Assembly: GCA_028690665.1 (NCBI GenBank)
Contig: JAQVAV010000001.1
Coordinates: 248,001 to 312,000, forward strand
Source of the DNA: Paludibacter sp.
GTDB lineage: Bacteria > Bacteroidota > Bacteroidia > Bacteroidales > Paludibacteraceae
DNA: 64,000 bases
Direction of reading: 5' to 3'
The notes under the pieces: generated by a model
Databases searched by the model: none
What the model was told of the DNA's origin: nothing
The model's input: the letters and a program-made list of their open reading frames with translations, nothing else
Shown here: positions 54,778-63,508 of the stretch, in pieces
How positions within the stretch are numbered: position 1 is the first letter of the stretch
Layout: every line of letters starts with the position of its first letter
Made by a program: the position numbers and the translations under genes

Positions 54778-56892
54778 ATGGCTATTTTAGGAAAAATCAG
54801 GAGCAAAGGAGTTCTGTTATTGATCATTGTAGGATCGGCATTGCTCCTTTTCATTGTCAATGACGCTTTAACACAAGGGTCATCTTATTTCAACAAATCA
54901 AAAGAAAGAGTTGCAGAAATTGCAGGAGAAGACGTTAATATCAAAGATTATTCAGAGTTAATCGATCAAATTAATGATGTATACAAAATTGAATACAACA
55001 CTTCTGAATTGAATGAAGATGCTCAGGATCAGTTGAGAAATGCAGTCTGGGAATCGCTTGTAAACGAGAAATTACTAAATGCCGAGGCAAAAAAACTGGG
55101 ACTTAGTGTAAGCGAAGAAGAATTAACAGATCGTCTTATCGGAAATAACATTCATCCTATTATTATGCAACGTCCGGTATTTGTTGGGGAAAACGGGCGC
55201 TTTAGCAGAACAGCTCTGATGCGTTTTTATGAAACAATCAACCAAACTCCTGAAAACGAAGAACAACGCCAACAAATAGAAAGATATAAATCGTACTGGT
55301 TATACTGGGAAAGAACAGTAAAAAACCGTATTCTTCAGGAAAAATACAATGCCTTATTGGGTAAAGCCATTACTGCCAACAAACTTGATGCTCAATTTAT
55401 GTTTGATGCATCAAAAAACAACACAGATGTAAATTACGTTGAAAAACAATATTTTACAATTTCAGATTCTACGATTGCTGTATCTCAATCGGAAATCAAA
55501 GATCTTTACAACAAGAAAAAAACACTTTTCAAACAAGATGCAAACCGTGCAATCAGTTATGTGATGTTCAATGTAAAACCATCACCCGAAGATTACAAAA
55601 AGGCCGAAAATGAAATGAACAAACTGAGCGAGGAATTCAAGACCACCGATGATCCAGTTGCTTTTGTTAATCAAAATTCCGAAATCAGATTCGATGACAA
55701 TGGATACACAGCTGCGACTGTACCAGCTTCATTAAAAGATTTTGCTTTTGGTAGTGCAACTGGAGCTATTAACGGACCTTCTTTTGCAAACGACACATAC
55801 ACAATGGCTCGCGTTGTAGCAAATGGTATTATGGAATCCGACTCCGTTAAATTACGGCATATATTCCTTACAACTGCTGATGCTACAAAAACAGACAGTA
55901 TTGTAAACGCAATTAAAGCAGGAGCAAATTTTGCAGAACTGGCCAAAAAATATTCTGCAGTACAACAAACGGCGGCTAACGGCGGAGAAATTGGCTGGTT
56001 AGCGAGAGGAATGGCCGGACTTGACAAAGAAATCACAGCAAAAGCTTTTTCAAATGCTATAAACGGAATCTTCACAATTTCGAACAATCAGGGAACTCAA
56101 ATCATGCAGGTAATGGAAAAAACGCCTGCCCGTTCAAAAGTAAAACTGGCTATTCTGGAAATTAAAGTTTCAACAAGCAATACAACAGTTAGTAAAATAT
56201 ACAACGAAGCAAAACAATTCGCAGCGGAACTCAAAGGTTCTGAATTCGCTAAAAGAGCTCAGGAAAAAGGATATAATGTACGGATTGCAAATGAACTTAC
56301 TCCTGCAACCAATAAAGTTAACGATATTTCCCAGTCACGTCAGGTTATACGCTGGGCTTTTGAAAATGGCAAAGGAGATGTATCAGACGTATTCGACTGC
56401 TCAAATAAATTTGTAGTTGCTTATATAACTGAAATCAATGACAAGGGTGTCAAACCTGTTGAAAAAGTTGCAGACCAACTGAAAGCTGAGATTATACGGG
56501 ATAAAAAAGCTGACATCATAATTAAAGATTTGTCGGCACAGTTGAATAAAAATCCATCACTCGAAAATTTAGCTTCAACCTTAGGCACTGATGTAAAAAC
56601 AGCAACAGGCGTTAACTTTTCTGCGTACCAGTTCGGTGTAGCAGGTTTTGAACCGGCTGTTATCGGCAAAATTTCAACATTGGCTCCCAATAAAATTTCG
56701 GCTCCCATCAAAGGGAACTCAGGCGTATTTGTAGTTCTGCCTACAAATCAGCAAGCTAACGGAGCAACATTTGATGCTAATTTAGAAATCAGACAGTTGA
56801 ACTCCCGTTTAAGTTATTCATTACCATACATGGTTATGAACAATATTCGTGACAATGCAGATATAACTGATAACCGTTTGAATTTCTATTGA
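54778..56892 (+). CDS. PpiD/SurA-like periplasmic peptidyl-prolyl isomerase
   Basis: A 704-aa protein anchored by one N-terminal helix (about 12-31, GVLLLIIVGSALLLFIVNDA). A SurA-N-like chaperone region follows (about 40-230), then a parvulin domain (about 358-455, VKLRHIFLTTADA, FAELAKKYS, NGGEIGWLARG) and a C-terminal chaperone part. It helps fold exported and outer-membrane proteins. This is the usual Bacteroidetes PpiD length. It is a single-gene unit with a terminator. Confidence 0.9.
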   Translation: MAILGKIRSKGVLLLIIVGSALLLFIVNDALTQGSSYFNKSKERVAEIAGEDVNIKDYSELIDQINDVYKIEYNTSELNEDAQDQLRNAVWESLVNEKLLNAEAKKLGLSVSEEELTDRLIGNNIHPIIMQRPVFVGENGRFSRTALMRFYETINQTPENEEQRQQIERYKSYWLYWERTVKNRILQEKYNALLGKAITANKLDAQFMFDASKNNTDVNYVEKQYFTISDSTIAVSQSEIKDLYNKKKTLFKQDANRAISYVMFNVKPSPEDYKKAENEMNKLSEEFKTTDDPVAFVNQNSEIRFDDNGYTAATVPASLKDFAFGSATGAINGPSFANDTYTMARVVANGIMESDSVKLRHIFLTTADATKTDSIVNAIKAGANFAELAKKYSAVQQTAANGGEIGWLARGMAGLDKEITAKAFSNAINGIFTISNNQGTQIMQVMEKTPARSKVKLAILEIKVSTSNTTVSKIYNEAKQFAAELKGSEFAKRAQEKGYNVRIANELTPATNKVNDISQSRQVIRWAFENGKGDVSDVFDCSNKFVVAYITEINDKGVKPVEKVADQLKAEIIRDKKADIIIKDLSAQLNKNPSLENLASTLGTDVKTATGVNFSAYQFGVAGFEPAVIGKISTLAPNKISAPIKGNSGVFVVLPTNQQANGATFDANLEIRQLNSRLSYSLPYMVMNNIRDNADITDNRLNFY

Positions 56893-56919
56893 TTTTATTT
56901 TAAATCACTTTATATTCTA

Positions 56920-56955
56920 AAAACGGAATGAACAATTTCATTCCGTTTTCTTTTT
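56920..56955 (+). terminator. Rho-independent terminator after the PpiD-like gene
   Basis: AAAACGGAATGAA and TTCATTCCGTTTT make a perfect 13-pair stem with loop CAAT, then C and five T. Confidence 0.92.
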
Positions 56956-57011
56956 ATAGTAAGTATAAGTAAATTTACCACCAAAATAAAAAAAGAGCAA
57001 TCTATACAATA

Positions 57012-58043
57012 ATGGAAAAAATTCCTCTCATAGGAAAAACAACCGAAGAGCTAAAAACATTAGTTACTGAATTCGGTATGCCGGCCTTTACCGGGAAGCA
57101 AATTGCCGACTGGCTTTACAAAAAAAGAATCTTCAGTATTGAAGAAATGACGAATATATCTGCAAAGAACAAAGTTGTTCTGGCTGAAAAATATACGGTT
57201 GGAAGAGAATTACCTGATCAGGTTGCAGCATCTGTAGACGGGACAAAAAAATATCTTTTCAGGACACCCGACAATAATTTTATTGAGACTGTCTATATTC
57301 CGGAAGACGACAGACATACCCTATGTGTATCATCTCAGGTCGGATGTAAAATGAATTGTTTGTTCTGCATGACAGGGAAGCAGGGATTTACAATCAATCT
57401 CAGCACGGCTGAAATTCTGAATCAAATTCTTTCTGTTCCGGAAGCAGAAAAACTCACCAATCTGGTTTTTATGGGCATGGGAGAACCTATGGACAATCTT
57501 CCGAACCTTTTGCGCTCGTTGGAAATACTGACAGCAGATTATGGATATGCATGGAGTCCTAAACGCATTACGGTTTCGACGGTTGGCATTATTCCCAAAA
57601 TGAAAATTTTTCTTGAAAATACAAATTGCCATTTAGCGCTGAGTATGCACACTCCTTTTGCAGACGAACGGTTACGGTTAATGCCTTCACAAAAGGCTTA
57701 TCCACTTGAAGAAATCCTTAAAGAGCTAAAAAAGCATGATTTCAGCCATCAACGGAGAGTCTCGTTTGAATATATTATGTTCGACGGACTAAACGATACA
57801 ATGAGACACGCCGTAGAAATGGTAAAATTACTCAAAGGTATTGATTGCCGTGTCAACCTGATACGCTTTCATGCCATACCGGGCATAGATCTTAAAACAT
57901 CGAATGAGGAAAAGATGTTCTTTTTCAGGGATTATCTGACTTCAAACGGAATAATGAGCACTATACGAAAATCCCGCGGAGAAGATATTTTTGCTGCGTG
58001 CGGCATGTTATCAACCATGGAAAAGCAGAAACAGAAATCATAA
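57012..58043 (+). CDS. rlmN: 23S rRNA/tRNA adenine-C2 methyltransferase RlmN
   Basis: A 343-aa radical-SAM enzyme that methylates C2 of A2503 in 23S rRNA (and A37 in some tRNAs). The 4Fe-4S motif CKMNCLFC (CxxxCxxC) lies near residues 112-119, followed by GKQGFTINL; LVFMGMGEPMDN and ITVSTVGIIPKM are conserved. The late Cys in EDIFAACGML is the catalytic methyl-carrier. It converges with the permease gene, only 14 nt apart. Confidence 0.95.
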   Translation: MEKIPLIGKTTEELKTLVTEFGMPAFTGKQIADWLYKKRIFSIEEMTNISAKNKVVLAEKYTVGRELPDQVAASVDGTKKYLFRTPDNNFIETVYIPEDDRHTLCVSSQVGCKMNCLFCMTGKQGFTINLSTAEILNQILSVPEAEKLTNLVFMGMGEPMDNLPNLLRSLEILTADYGYAWSPKRITVSTVGIIPKMKIFLENTNCHLALSMHTPFADERLRLMPSQKAYPLEEILKELKKHDFSHQRRVSFEYIMFDGLNDTMRHAVEMVKLLKGIDCRVNLIRFHAIPGIDLKTSNEEKMFFFRDYLTSNGIMSTIRKSRGEDIFAACGMLSTMEKQKQKS

Positions 58044-58057
58044 TATCTTTTATATTA

Positions 58058-59197
58058 TCAAATATCTTTTTCATCATTTTCAGGCTGATCAGGAATAATT
58101 TCGGACGCAAATGAAGGTTTACTTTCTTTCAACACAAAACGTTTGTAATATGAAATAAGCAAAGTGGTCAGTGGTAATGCCATAATTAAACCTATAACAC
58201 CCATAAGCGATCCCCACACCGATAATGAAAGAAGGATGACTGCAGGATTCAAGCCAGTAACATCTCCCATGATTTTAGGTACCAAAAAGAAATCTTCGAT
58301 TAACTGGACTACTACAAAAACAATCAGCATACTAAGAAGTACCGGAAAAAAACCATGTCCCGTTTCCACCGATTGTAAAAAGGCAAGAATAGTTCCCGGG
58401 ATAAGGGCTATCGTTTTAAGATACGGAACAAGATTCAGAACGCCGATAAACAATCCGAAAATTATTGCAAGCGGCAAACCCGTAATCATAAATCCGATTG
58501 AAAACAAAACGGCAACAATCAGCGCAATCAATGCCTGACCACGAAAGTAAGCATTCATGCCGACTTCAAGATCATGTAAAATTTCCGAAGCAAGCCCTCT
58601 GTATTTTTGCGGAACAATATGGAACATGCTTTCAGAAATATTTTCGTAATCTTTCAAAATAAAAAAGAGATACAAAAAGATAATTACTAACACCGTCAGC
58701 CCCCAGATAAAGCTTAATGAACTATTGAGCAACGACCAAATACGCGGAGCAATTTTTTTTACGACATCCATCAGTTTATCATCATTCAGGAGGGCCTGCA
58801 AATCAATTTTCGACAAATAATCACGAAGTTGTTCCTGCCATCTCAAAGGAATAAACGAATACACATCAACACTGTTAGTATAGTTTGAAATAATATCGGA
58901 CACTTTACTTATTTCGGCCGAAATCAATGGAAAAAACAAAAATCCGGCTCCCGTAAATATTAATCCGAAAAGCAACAAAGTACTAATTACAGAAAGTACC
59001 CGGTTTTTTAATTTAAGTTTGTATTGAAAAAAACTGACGAAAGGTTGCAACAAATACGCAATCAGCCAGGCAATAAAAAATGGCAATAGTACCGGACTGA
59101 GTTTTTTAATCAGGAAAAACAATATTACAAAAATAGTAAGTGCTATAAGCAGCCTTATGACCCGATCGAATGTATAAGGTTTTTCCGGACTCTTCAT
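58058..59197 (-). CDS. AI-2E family (PerM-type) membrane permease
   Basis: A 379-aa protein with about seven or eight membrane helices. N-terminal LSPVLLPFFIAWLIAYLLQPFVSFF and late GLPLAIIFGLFIGVLNLVPYLKTIALIPG and FFLVPKIMGDVTGLNPAVILLSL are family signatures. The family includes autoinducer-2 exporters and Na+/H+ antiporters, so the substrate is unknown. It is read 12 nt after tdk, likely as one operon. Confidence 0.88.
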   Translation of the reverse strand: MKSPEKPYTFDRVIRLLIALTIFVILFFLIKKLSPVLLPFFIAWLIAYLLQPFVSFFQYKLKLKNRVLSVISTLLLFGLIFTGAGFLFFPLISAEISKVSDIISNYTNSVDVYSFIPLRWQEQLRDYLSKIDLQALLNDDKLMDVVKKIAPRIWSLLNSSLSFIWGLTVLVIIFLYLFFILKDYENISESMFHIVPQKYRGLASEILHDLEVGMNAYFRGQALIALIVAVLFSIGFMITGLPLAIIFGLFIGVLNLVPYLKTIALIPGTILAFLQSVETGHGFFPVLLSMLIVFVVVQLIEDFFLVPKIMGDVTGLNPAVILLSLSVWGSLMGVIGLIMALPLTTLLISYYKRFVLKESKPSFASEIIPDQPENDEKDI

Positions 59198-59209
59198 GTT
59201 GAATTATTT

Positions 59210-59794
59210 TTATTGTTGATTCTGAATTTTATTATAGCAATCCCGACATATAGGTTCATATTCGGACATTTCACCCAGCAACACCCTTTTATCGCTTTGC
59301 ACAAGTCGGTGAGATACATAAGCCAACGCACCGCAACGGACACAAATTGCATGTACTTTATAAACATCTTCAGCTACAGCGCAAAGAGCAGGCATAGGCC
59401 CAAACGGAATACCTTTGAAGTCCATATCCAACCCGGCTACAATCACCCGAACCCCCTGATTGGCTAATTGTGTACAAACTTCTACCAAACCATCATCGAA
59501 AAACTGTGCTTCGTCTATTCCAATCACATCAACTTCACCGGACATCAACAATATACTCCCGGATGACTCCACAGGAGTCGAACGAATTGCCGTCCTATCG
59601 TGAGAAACGACTTCATCTTCCGAATACCTTGTATCAACTTTAGGCTTAAAAATTTCAACCTTTTGTTTGGCAAACTGAGCTCTTTTCAACCGGCGTATCA
59701 ACTCTTCCGTTTTACCCGAAAACATGGATCCGCAAATCACTTCAATACTCCCCCTTCTCAACTGATTCGGATGGTTCTTCTCTGAATAAATCAT
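59210..59794 (-). CDS. tdk: Thymidine kinase, type II
   Basis: A 194-aa cytoplasmic enzyme phosphorylating thymidine in nucleoside salvage. P-loop [15 protein letters not shown] (about 22-36), [18 protein letters not shown] with the catalytic Glu, and a zinc-binding lasso region [13 protein letters not shown] and CRDCYNK near the end identify the tetrameric type II family. Length is typical. Confidence 0.95.
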   Translation of the reverse strand: MIYSEKNHPNQLRRGSIEVICGSMFSGKTEELIRRLKRAQFAKQKVEIFKPKVDTRYSEDEVVSHDRTAIRSTPVESSGSILLMSGEVDVIGIDEAQFFDDGLVEVCTQLANQGVRVIVAGLDMDFKGIPFGPMPALCAVAEDVYKVHAICVRCGALAYVSHRLVQSDKRVLLGEMSEYEPICRDCYNKIQNQQ

Positions 59795-59932
59795 GTTATT
59801 TTATTGAATTTTAGTCTATTTTGTTTTAAAAAATCTTATGAAAAACACTAACTTTACAGCCGGATTATACTTTTCTGAAAAGCAAAGTTAAATAAAAAAA
59901 CAATTTGTATAATTGATTTTCACAAAAAAGAT

Positions 59933-60820
59933 ATGAACAGAAAACTATTAGTTACACTGCTCCACAAAAACATTGAAGAACTTAACATGATAACCGATGG
60001 TTTCATGGAAATGAACGAATACCCTGCACCTATTATTCTTCTTGCCAAAAGAAAAACAGAAGATATTCAAACAATTATTGATCAGCTTGCTTTGGTAAAA
60101 GAGAAGGATTCAACAGAATCTTCTGTTGAACAGGACATTAAATCATCATCACCTGATACATCCGAAGTAGTTGAAAATAAAGAAACTGAAATTATTGAAG
60201 ATACAGCCTCGACAGAGCCGGAAATAACCGAACCTGAAACAAATTCCGAGACAGAAATCAGTCTGCCTGCAGAAACGAATGAAATCGAGATAATCAATGA
60301 TTCAAAACCGGTTGAAGAAATAGAATCAGAAAATAAAACCGAGGAACCAGAAGAGAAGGCGGAAACTGTAATTGAAGAAACTACCGAAATTAATATTCCT
60401 GAGCAACAACCTGAAATTCAAGAAGAAATACAGGCAGAAGAAAAAAACTCCGAAACAGAGAATTATGCGGTCAAAGCTTCTTCGACCGAAGAGAAAAAAA
60501 CAATTATTGCTGATAAAATTATACAACCAACAATTTCCCGAAATGAGATATTATCTAAAGTAGACAACTCAATCAGCGCATCAATTGCCAATAAAAAAAT
60601 CAGTGATATCAAACAGGCTATCAGCATTGGAGACCGTTTCAGATTCCAGCGTGAACTATTCAAAAGCAACGGAGAGGATATGAATAAAACGCTGAACTAC
60701 ATCAACCAACTCGCTACATTTGAAGAAATATCCTCATTCCTGCGGTCGAAATACGGTTGGAACGATGATAGTGAAGCCGCTAATGATTTTTATCAGATTG
60801 TCCGTCGTAAATTTCTATAA
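59933..60820 (+). CDS. Hypothetical protein with two end domains and a Glu-rich linker
   Basis: A 295-aa protein with no signal or membrane helix. A short N-domain (1-60, KLLVTLLHKNIEELNMITDGF) and a C-domain (about 200-295, ISIGDRFRFQRELFKSNGEDMNKTLNYI ending in Arg-Arg-Lys-Phe-Leu) flank about 130 residues made largely of Glu, Thr, Ser, Ile and Pro. The end domains look ordered; the middle looks disordered. I recall similar proteins only as Bacteroidetes conserved hypotheticals beside rsmI. rsmI follows 12 nt later. No function is proposed. Confidence 0.75.
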   Translation: MNRKLLVTLLHKNIEELNMITDGFMEMNEYPAPIILLAKRKTEDIQTIIDQLALVKEKDSTESSVEQDIKSSSPDTSEVVENKETEIIEDTASTEPEITEPETNSETEISLPAETNEIEIINDSKPVEEIESENKTEEPEEKAETVIEETTEINIPEQQPEIQEEIQAEEKNSETENYAVKASSTEEKKTIIADKIIQPTISRNEILSKVDNSISASIANKKISDIKQAISIGDRFRFQRELFKSNGEDMNKTLNYINQLATFEEISSFLRSKYGWNDDSEAANDFYQIVRRKFL

Positions 60821-60832
60821 TACAGCCCATCC

Positions 60833-61504
60833 ATGAAACTTTACGTCGTCCCGACACCGGTTGGCAATCTCGAAGACATGACATTCAGAGCTGTCCGTAT
60901 TTTAAAAACTGTTGATTTAATTCTGGCCGAAGACACCCGAACCAGTGGTTTTCTTCTGAAACATTTTGAGATCAGCACACCTATGCAATCTCATCACAAA
61001 TTCAATGAGCATAAAACAGTAGAAGCTGTTGTCGAAAAAATCAAAGGAGGCCAAACAGTTGCACTAATCTCGGATGCCGGAACCCCGGCCATTTCTGACC
61101 CGGGTTTTCTAATAGTACGTCAATGTGTCGAAAACGGAATTGATGTAGAATGTCTTCCCGGAGCAACTGCTTTTGTTCCAGCACTTGTTACATCCGGTCT
61201 CCCCAATGAGCGTTTTTGTTTCGAAGGCTTTCTTCCACAGAAAAAAGGCAGGCAAACAAGATTAAACAATCTGAAAAACGAAACAAGAACAATGGTTTTT
61301 TACGAATCACCATACCGGCTGACAAAAACATTGATCCAGTTTTCAGAAATTTTCGGTTCAGAACGCCGCGTATCGGTTTCCCGTGAAATTTCAAAAATTC
61401 ATGAAGAAACTATCCGTGGAACATTAGCAGAAGTAATTGAGCATTTCAACACCCATCAACCTAAAGGAGAAATAGTTATTTCAGTTGCAGGATTTGAAGA
61501 ATAA
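60833..61504 (+). CDS. rsmI: 16S rRNA (cytidine1402-2'-O)-methyltransferase RsmI
   Basis: A 223-aa SAM-dependent enzyme methylating the 2'-OH of C1402 in 16S rRNA. It starts LYVVPTPVGNLEDMTFRAVRIL, then AEDTRTSGFLLKHFEI, ALISDAGTPAISDPG (about 81-95), LPGATAFVPALVTSGLP and FYESPYRL. It is shorter than E. coli RsmI (286 aa) because the C-terminal extension is absent. RsmH, which modifies the same base, is in the dcw cluster here. Confidence 0.94.
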   Translation: MKLYVVPTPVGNLEDMTFRAVRILKTVDLILAEDTRTSGFLLKHFEISTPMQSHHKFNEHKTVEAVVEKIKGGQTVALISDAGTPAISDPGFLIVRQCVENGIDVECLPGATAFVPALVTSGLPNERFCFEGFLPQKKGRQTRLNNLKNETRTMVFYESPYRLTKTLIQFSEIFGSERRVSVSREISKIHEETIRGTLAEVIEHFNTHQPKGEIVISVAGFEE

Positions 61505-61515
61505 CACTAACTTTG
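61484..61515 (+). promoter_or_regulatory. Candidate promoter of the coiled-coil lipoprotein gene
   Basis: TAACTTTG (61508-61515) fits the -7 consensus, and GTTG (61484-61487), one mismatch to TTTG, lies 20 nt upstream, overlapping the end of rsmI. Confidence 0.5.
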
Positions 61516-61597
61516 CATCCAGATTCAACAAATAAAAGCATAAATCCGCATACGTCAACGAGAGTTAAACAGAACCTGTTTTTTCATTCAAAACTAT

Positions 61598-62470
61598 ATG
61601 AAAACTTTTTTCTCAATCATATTTATTTCGGTACTTATTATATTATCGTCGTGCGGTCAACACTCATCCGAATACAAGTCGCTTAAAGCTCAAAATGACT
61701 CGCTTATGCAGGCAAAACACAAGATGCAGGAAGAATTAGACGGCTATTTCTCAACCATGAATCAGATTGAGCAAAACATCGAAAAAATTAAAGATACGCA
61801 AGGTATTATAACAACCGAAAATGCTAATGAGGAACTGGATTCGGATGCTCGGGCAAAGATAAATGATGATCTCAACTACCTGAATGAAATGCTCAAGGCC
61901 AATAAAGAAGAATTAGCAAATCTGAAGGAAAAAATCAGGAAAAGCACTTTTAAATCAAACGAACTGGAACGGACTATCGAAAGATTGACAAAAGCACTGG
62001 AAACTGAATCGGAAAAAGTTGCGTTATTAGAGACTCAGATTGCCCAAAAAGACTCTATCATTGTTCAATTAGACAATACGGTCGAATCAATGAATGAAGA
62101 TATTCAGGAACTCAAAACAGATGTAACTGATAAGCAGAAAAAAATTTCGGAACAGGATGAAGCCATTCACACTGCCTGGTATGTCTTCGGTACCCGCAAA
62201 GAACTGAAAGAACAAAATATCATCACATCGGGCGGATTATTCGGAGGATCAAAGGTTTTGCAAAGCGATTTCAACAAAAATTACTTTGTAAGAATTGATG
62301 CCCGTAAAACTAAATCTATTCCATTGTATTCAACAAGAGCTAAAATATTAACTACACATCCTAAATCATCCTATACTCTTGAAAAAGAGAACGGAAATTA
62401 TGTGTTACTAATCGTTGATACAAAAGAATTCTGGAGCGTAAGCAAATATCTGGTTATAGAGGTAGATTAA
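61598..62470 (+). CDS. Coiled-coil lipoprotein of unknown function
   Basis: A 290-aa lipoprotein (lipobox ILSSC). Residues about 25-195 form long coiled-coil heptads (LKAQNDSLMQAKHKMQEEL; LERTIERLTKALETESEKVALLE). A globular C-domain (about 196-290) follows with HTAWYVFGTRKELKEQNIITSGGLFGG and repeated beta strands. This layout is familiar from Bacteroidetes envelope proteins but has no assigned role. It lies alone between a promoter and a terminator. Confidence 0.8.
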   Translation: MKTFFSIIFISVLIILSSCGQHSSEYKSLKAQNDSLMQAKHKMQEELDGYFSTMNQIEQNIEKIKDTQGIITTENANEELDSDARAKINDDLNYLNEMLKANKEELANLKEKIRKSTFKSNELERTIERLTKALETESEKVALLETQIAQKDSIIVQLDNTVESMNEDIQELKTDVTDKQKKISEQDEAIHTAWYVFGTRKELKEQNIITSGGLFGGSKVLQSDFNKNYFVRIDARKTKSIPLYSTRAKILTTHPKSSYTLEKENGNYVLLIVDTKEFWSVSKYLVIEVD

Positions 62471-62500
62471 ACAACCTACCGATATATAAAGTTTATCATC

Positions 62501-62539
62501 AATGCGTTTCTAAAATATAATCCGGGAACGCATTTTTTT
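62501..62539 (+). terminator. Rho-independent terminator after the coiled-coil lipoprotein gene
   Basis: AATGCGTTTC pairs with GGAACGCATT (ten pairs, one G-U), then seven T. It lies just before the HAD hydrolase start. Confidence 0.88.
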
Positions 62540-62554
62540 ATTTTACATTTCCAC

Positions 62555-63259
62555 ATGAAGAAAAAAACATACCAATACGTATTTCTAGACTTAGACGACA
62601 CCATCTGGGATTTTCATGCCAATGCCAAATTATCCCTGCAGGATGTTTTTGAATACAGAAAATTATACAACTATTTTCAGAATTTTGAAGAATTTTTCAG
62701 TATCTACGAAAAAAAGAACACCGAACTTTGGGAAAGTTATGGCAAAGGAGAAGTAACCAAGGACTTTTTAATGGCCGAAAGATTCCGGTATCCTTTAGCA
62801 AAAATGGGGCTAAATGACCTGACACTTGCAGAAGAAATCGGAATTCAGTATCTTGACATATTACCTACAAAAAAAACTTTAGTTCCTCATGCGAAAGAAG
62901 TTTTGGATTATCTATCAAATAAATATCCACTGTCTATTATTTCAAACGGATTTGTTGAAGTACAGCATAAAAAACTCAACAGCTCTGGTATTAGGCATTA
63001 TTTCAAACACATTATTTTATCCGAAGAAGCAAAAGCGCTAAAACCGGACAAACGTATTTTCGAATACACTATGCAATTAAACGGAGCTACAAGACAAAAT
63101 TCAATCATGATAGGAGATAATTACGAAGCTGATATAAAAGGGGCTATCAACGCAGGAATTGATCAGATATATTTTCCACCTCATCCGATTAAAAAAAGCG
63201 CATGTCCACCATGCACTTTTCATATCAACAACCTAAAAGAAGTTTTTGATATTTTGTAA
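62555..63259 (+). CDS. HAD hydrolase, YjjG-type 5'-nucleotidase
   Basis: A 234-aa HAD-superfamily phosphatase. Motif I is FLDLDDTIWDFHANA (about 10-24), motif II ends SIISNGFVE, motif III is the Lys in ALKPDKRIFE, and motif IV is MIGDNYEADIKGAINAG. The opening and the cap helices match the YjjG/noncanonical pyrimidine nucleotidase group, which removes phosphate from dUMP, dTMP and odd pyrimidine nucleotides. Substrate is inferred. Confidence 0.87.
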   Translation: MKKKTYQYVFLDLDDTIWDFHANAKLSLQDVFEYRKLYNYFQNFEEFFSIYEKKNTELWESYGKGEVTKDFLMAERFRYPLAKMGLNDLTLAEEIGIQYLDILPTKKTLVPHAKEVLDYLSNKYPLSIISNGFVEVQHKKLNSSGIRHYFKHIILSEEAKALKPDKRIFEYTMQLNGATRQNSIMIGDNYEADIKGAINAGIDQIYFPPHPIKKSACPPCTFHINNLKEVFDIL

Positions 63260-63285
63260 GTCAGTACCGTAAGTTAGTAAGTTAC

Positions 63286-63335
63286 CTCGTTATGCCCCGA
63301 AAAGTTTAAGACTTCGCTTCCCAGGGCATAACGAG
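63286..63335. repeat. Perfect 12-bp inverted repeat, REP-like hairpin
   Basis: CTCGTTATGCCC and GGGCATAACGAG are perfect arms around a 26-nt loop with no T tract. It is GC-richer than its surroundings and might be a repetitive extragenic palindrome. The rest of the 249-nt gap shows nothing else. Confidence 0.7.
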
Positions 63336-63508
63336 AACCTGATAAGTATTCCTACTTAAAAAATTCTTCGACAGAATACCTATGAGTGTGTTTACATAAT
63401 CAACCCATTCATTTATCTGCACATGTAAACGTTAACCAACAAATAATATTTTATCTTTCTCAGACTCTTTTTTAATTCATCTCAAGCATCTTATATATTA
63501 GCTTGATA

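Noticed and set aside
55671-56087. 138-aa reverse ORF inside the PpiD-like gene
   Set aside because: Shadow of the parvulin domain coding sequence.
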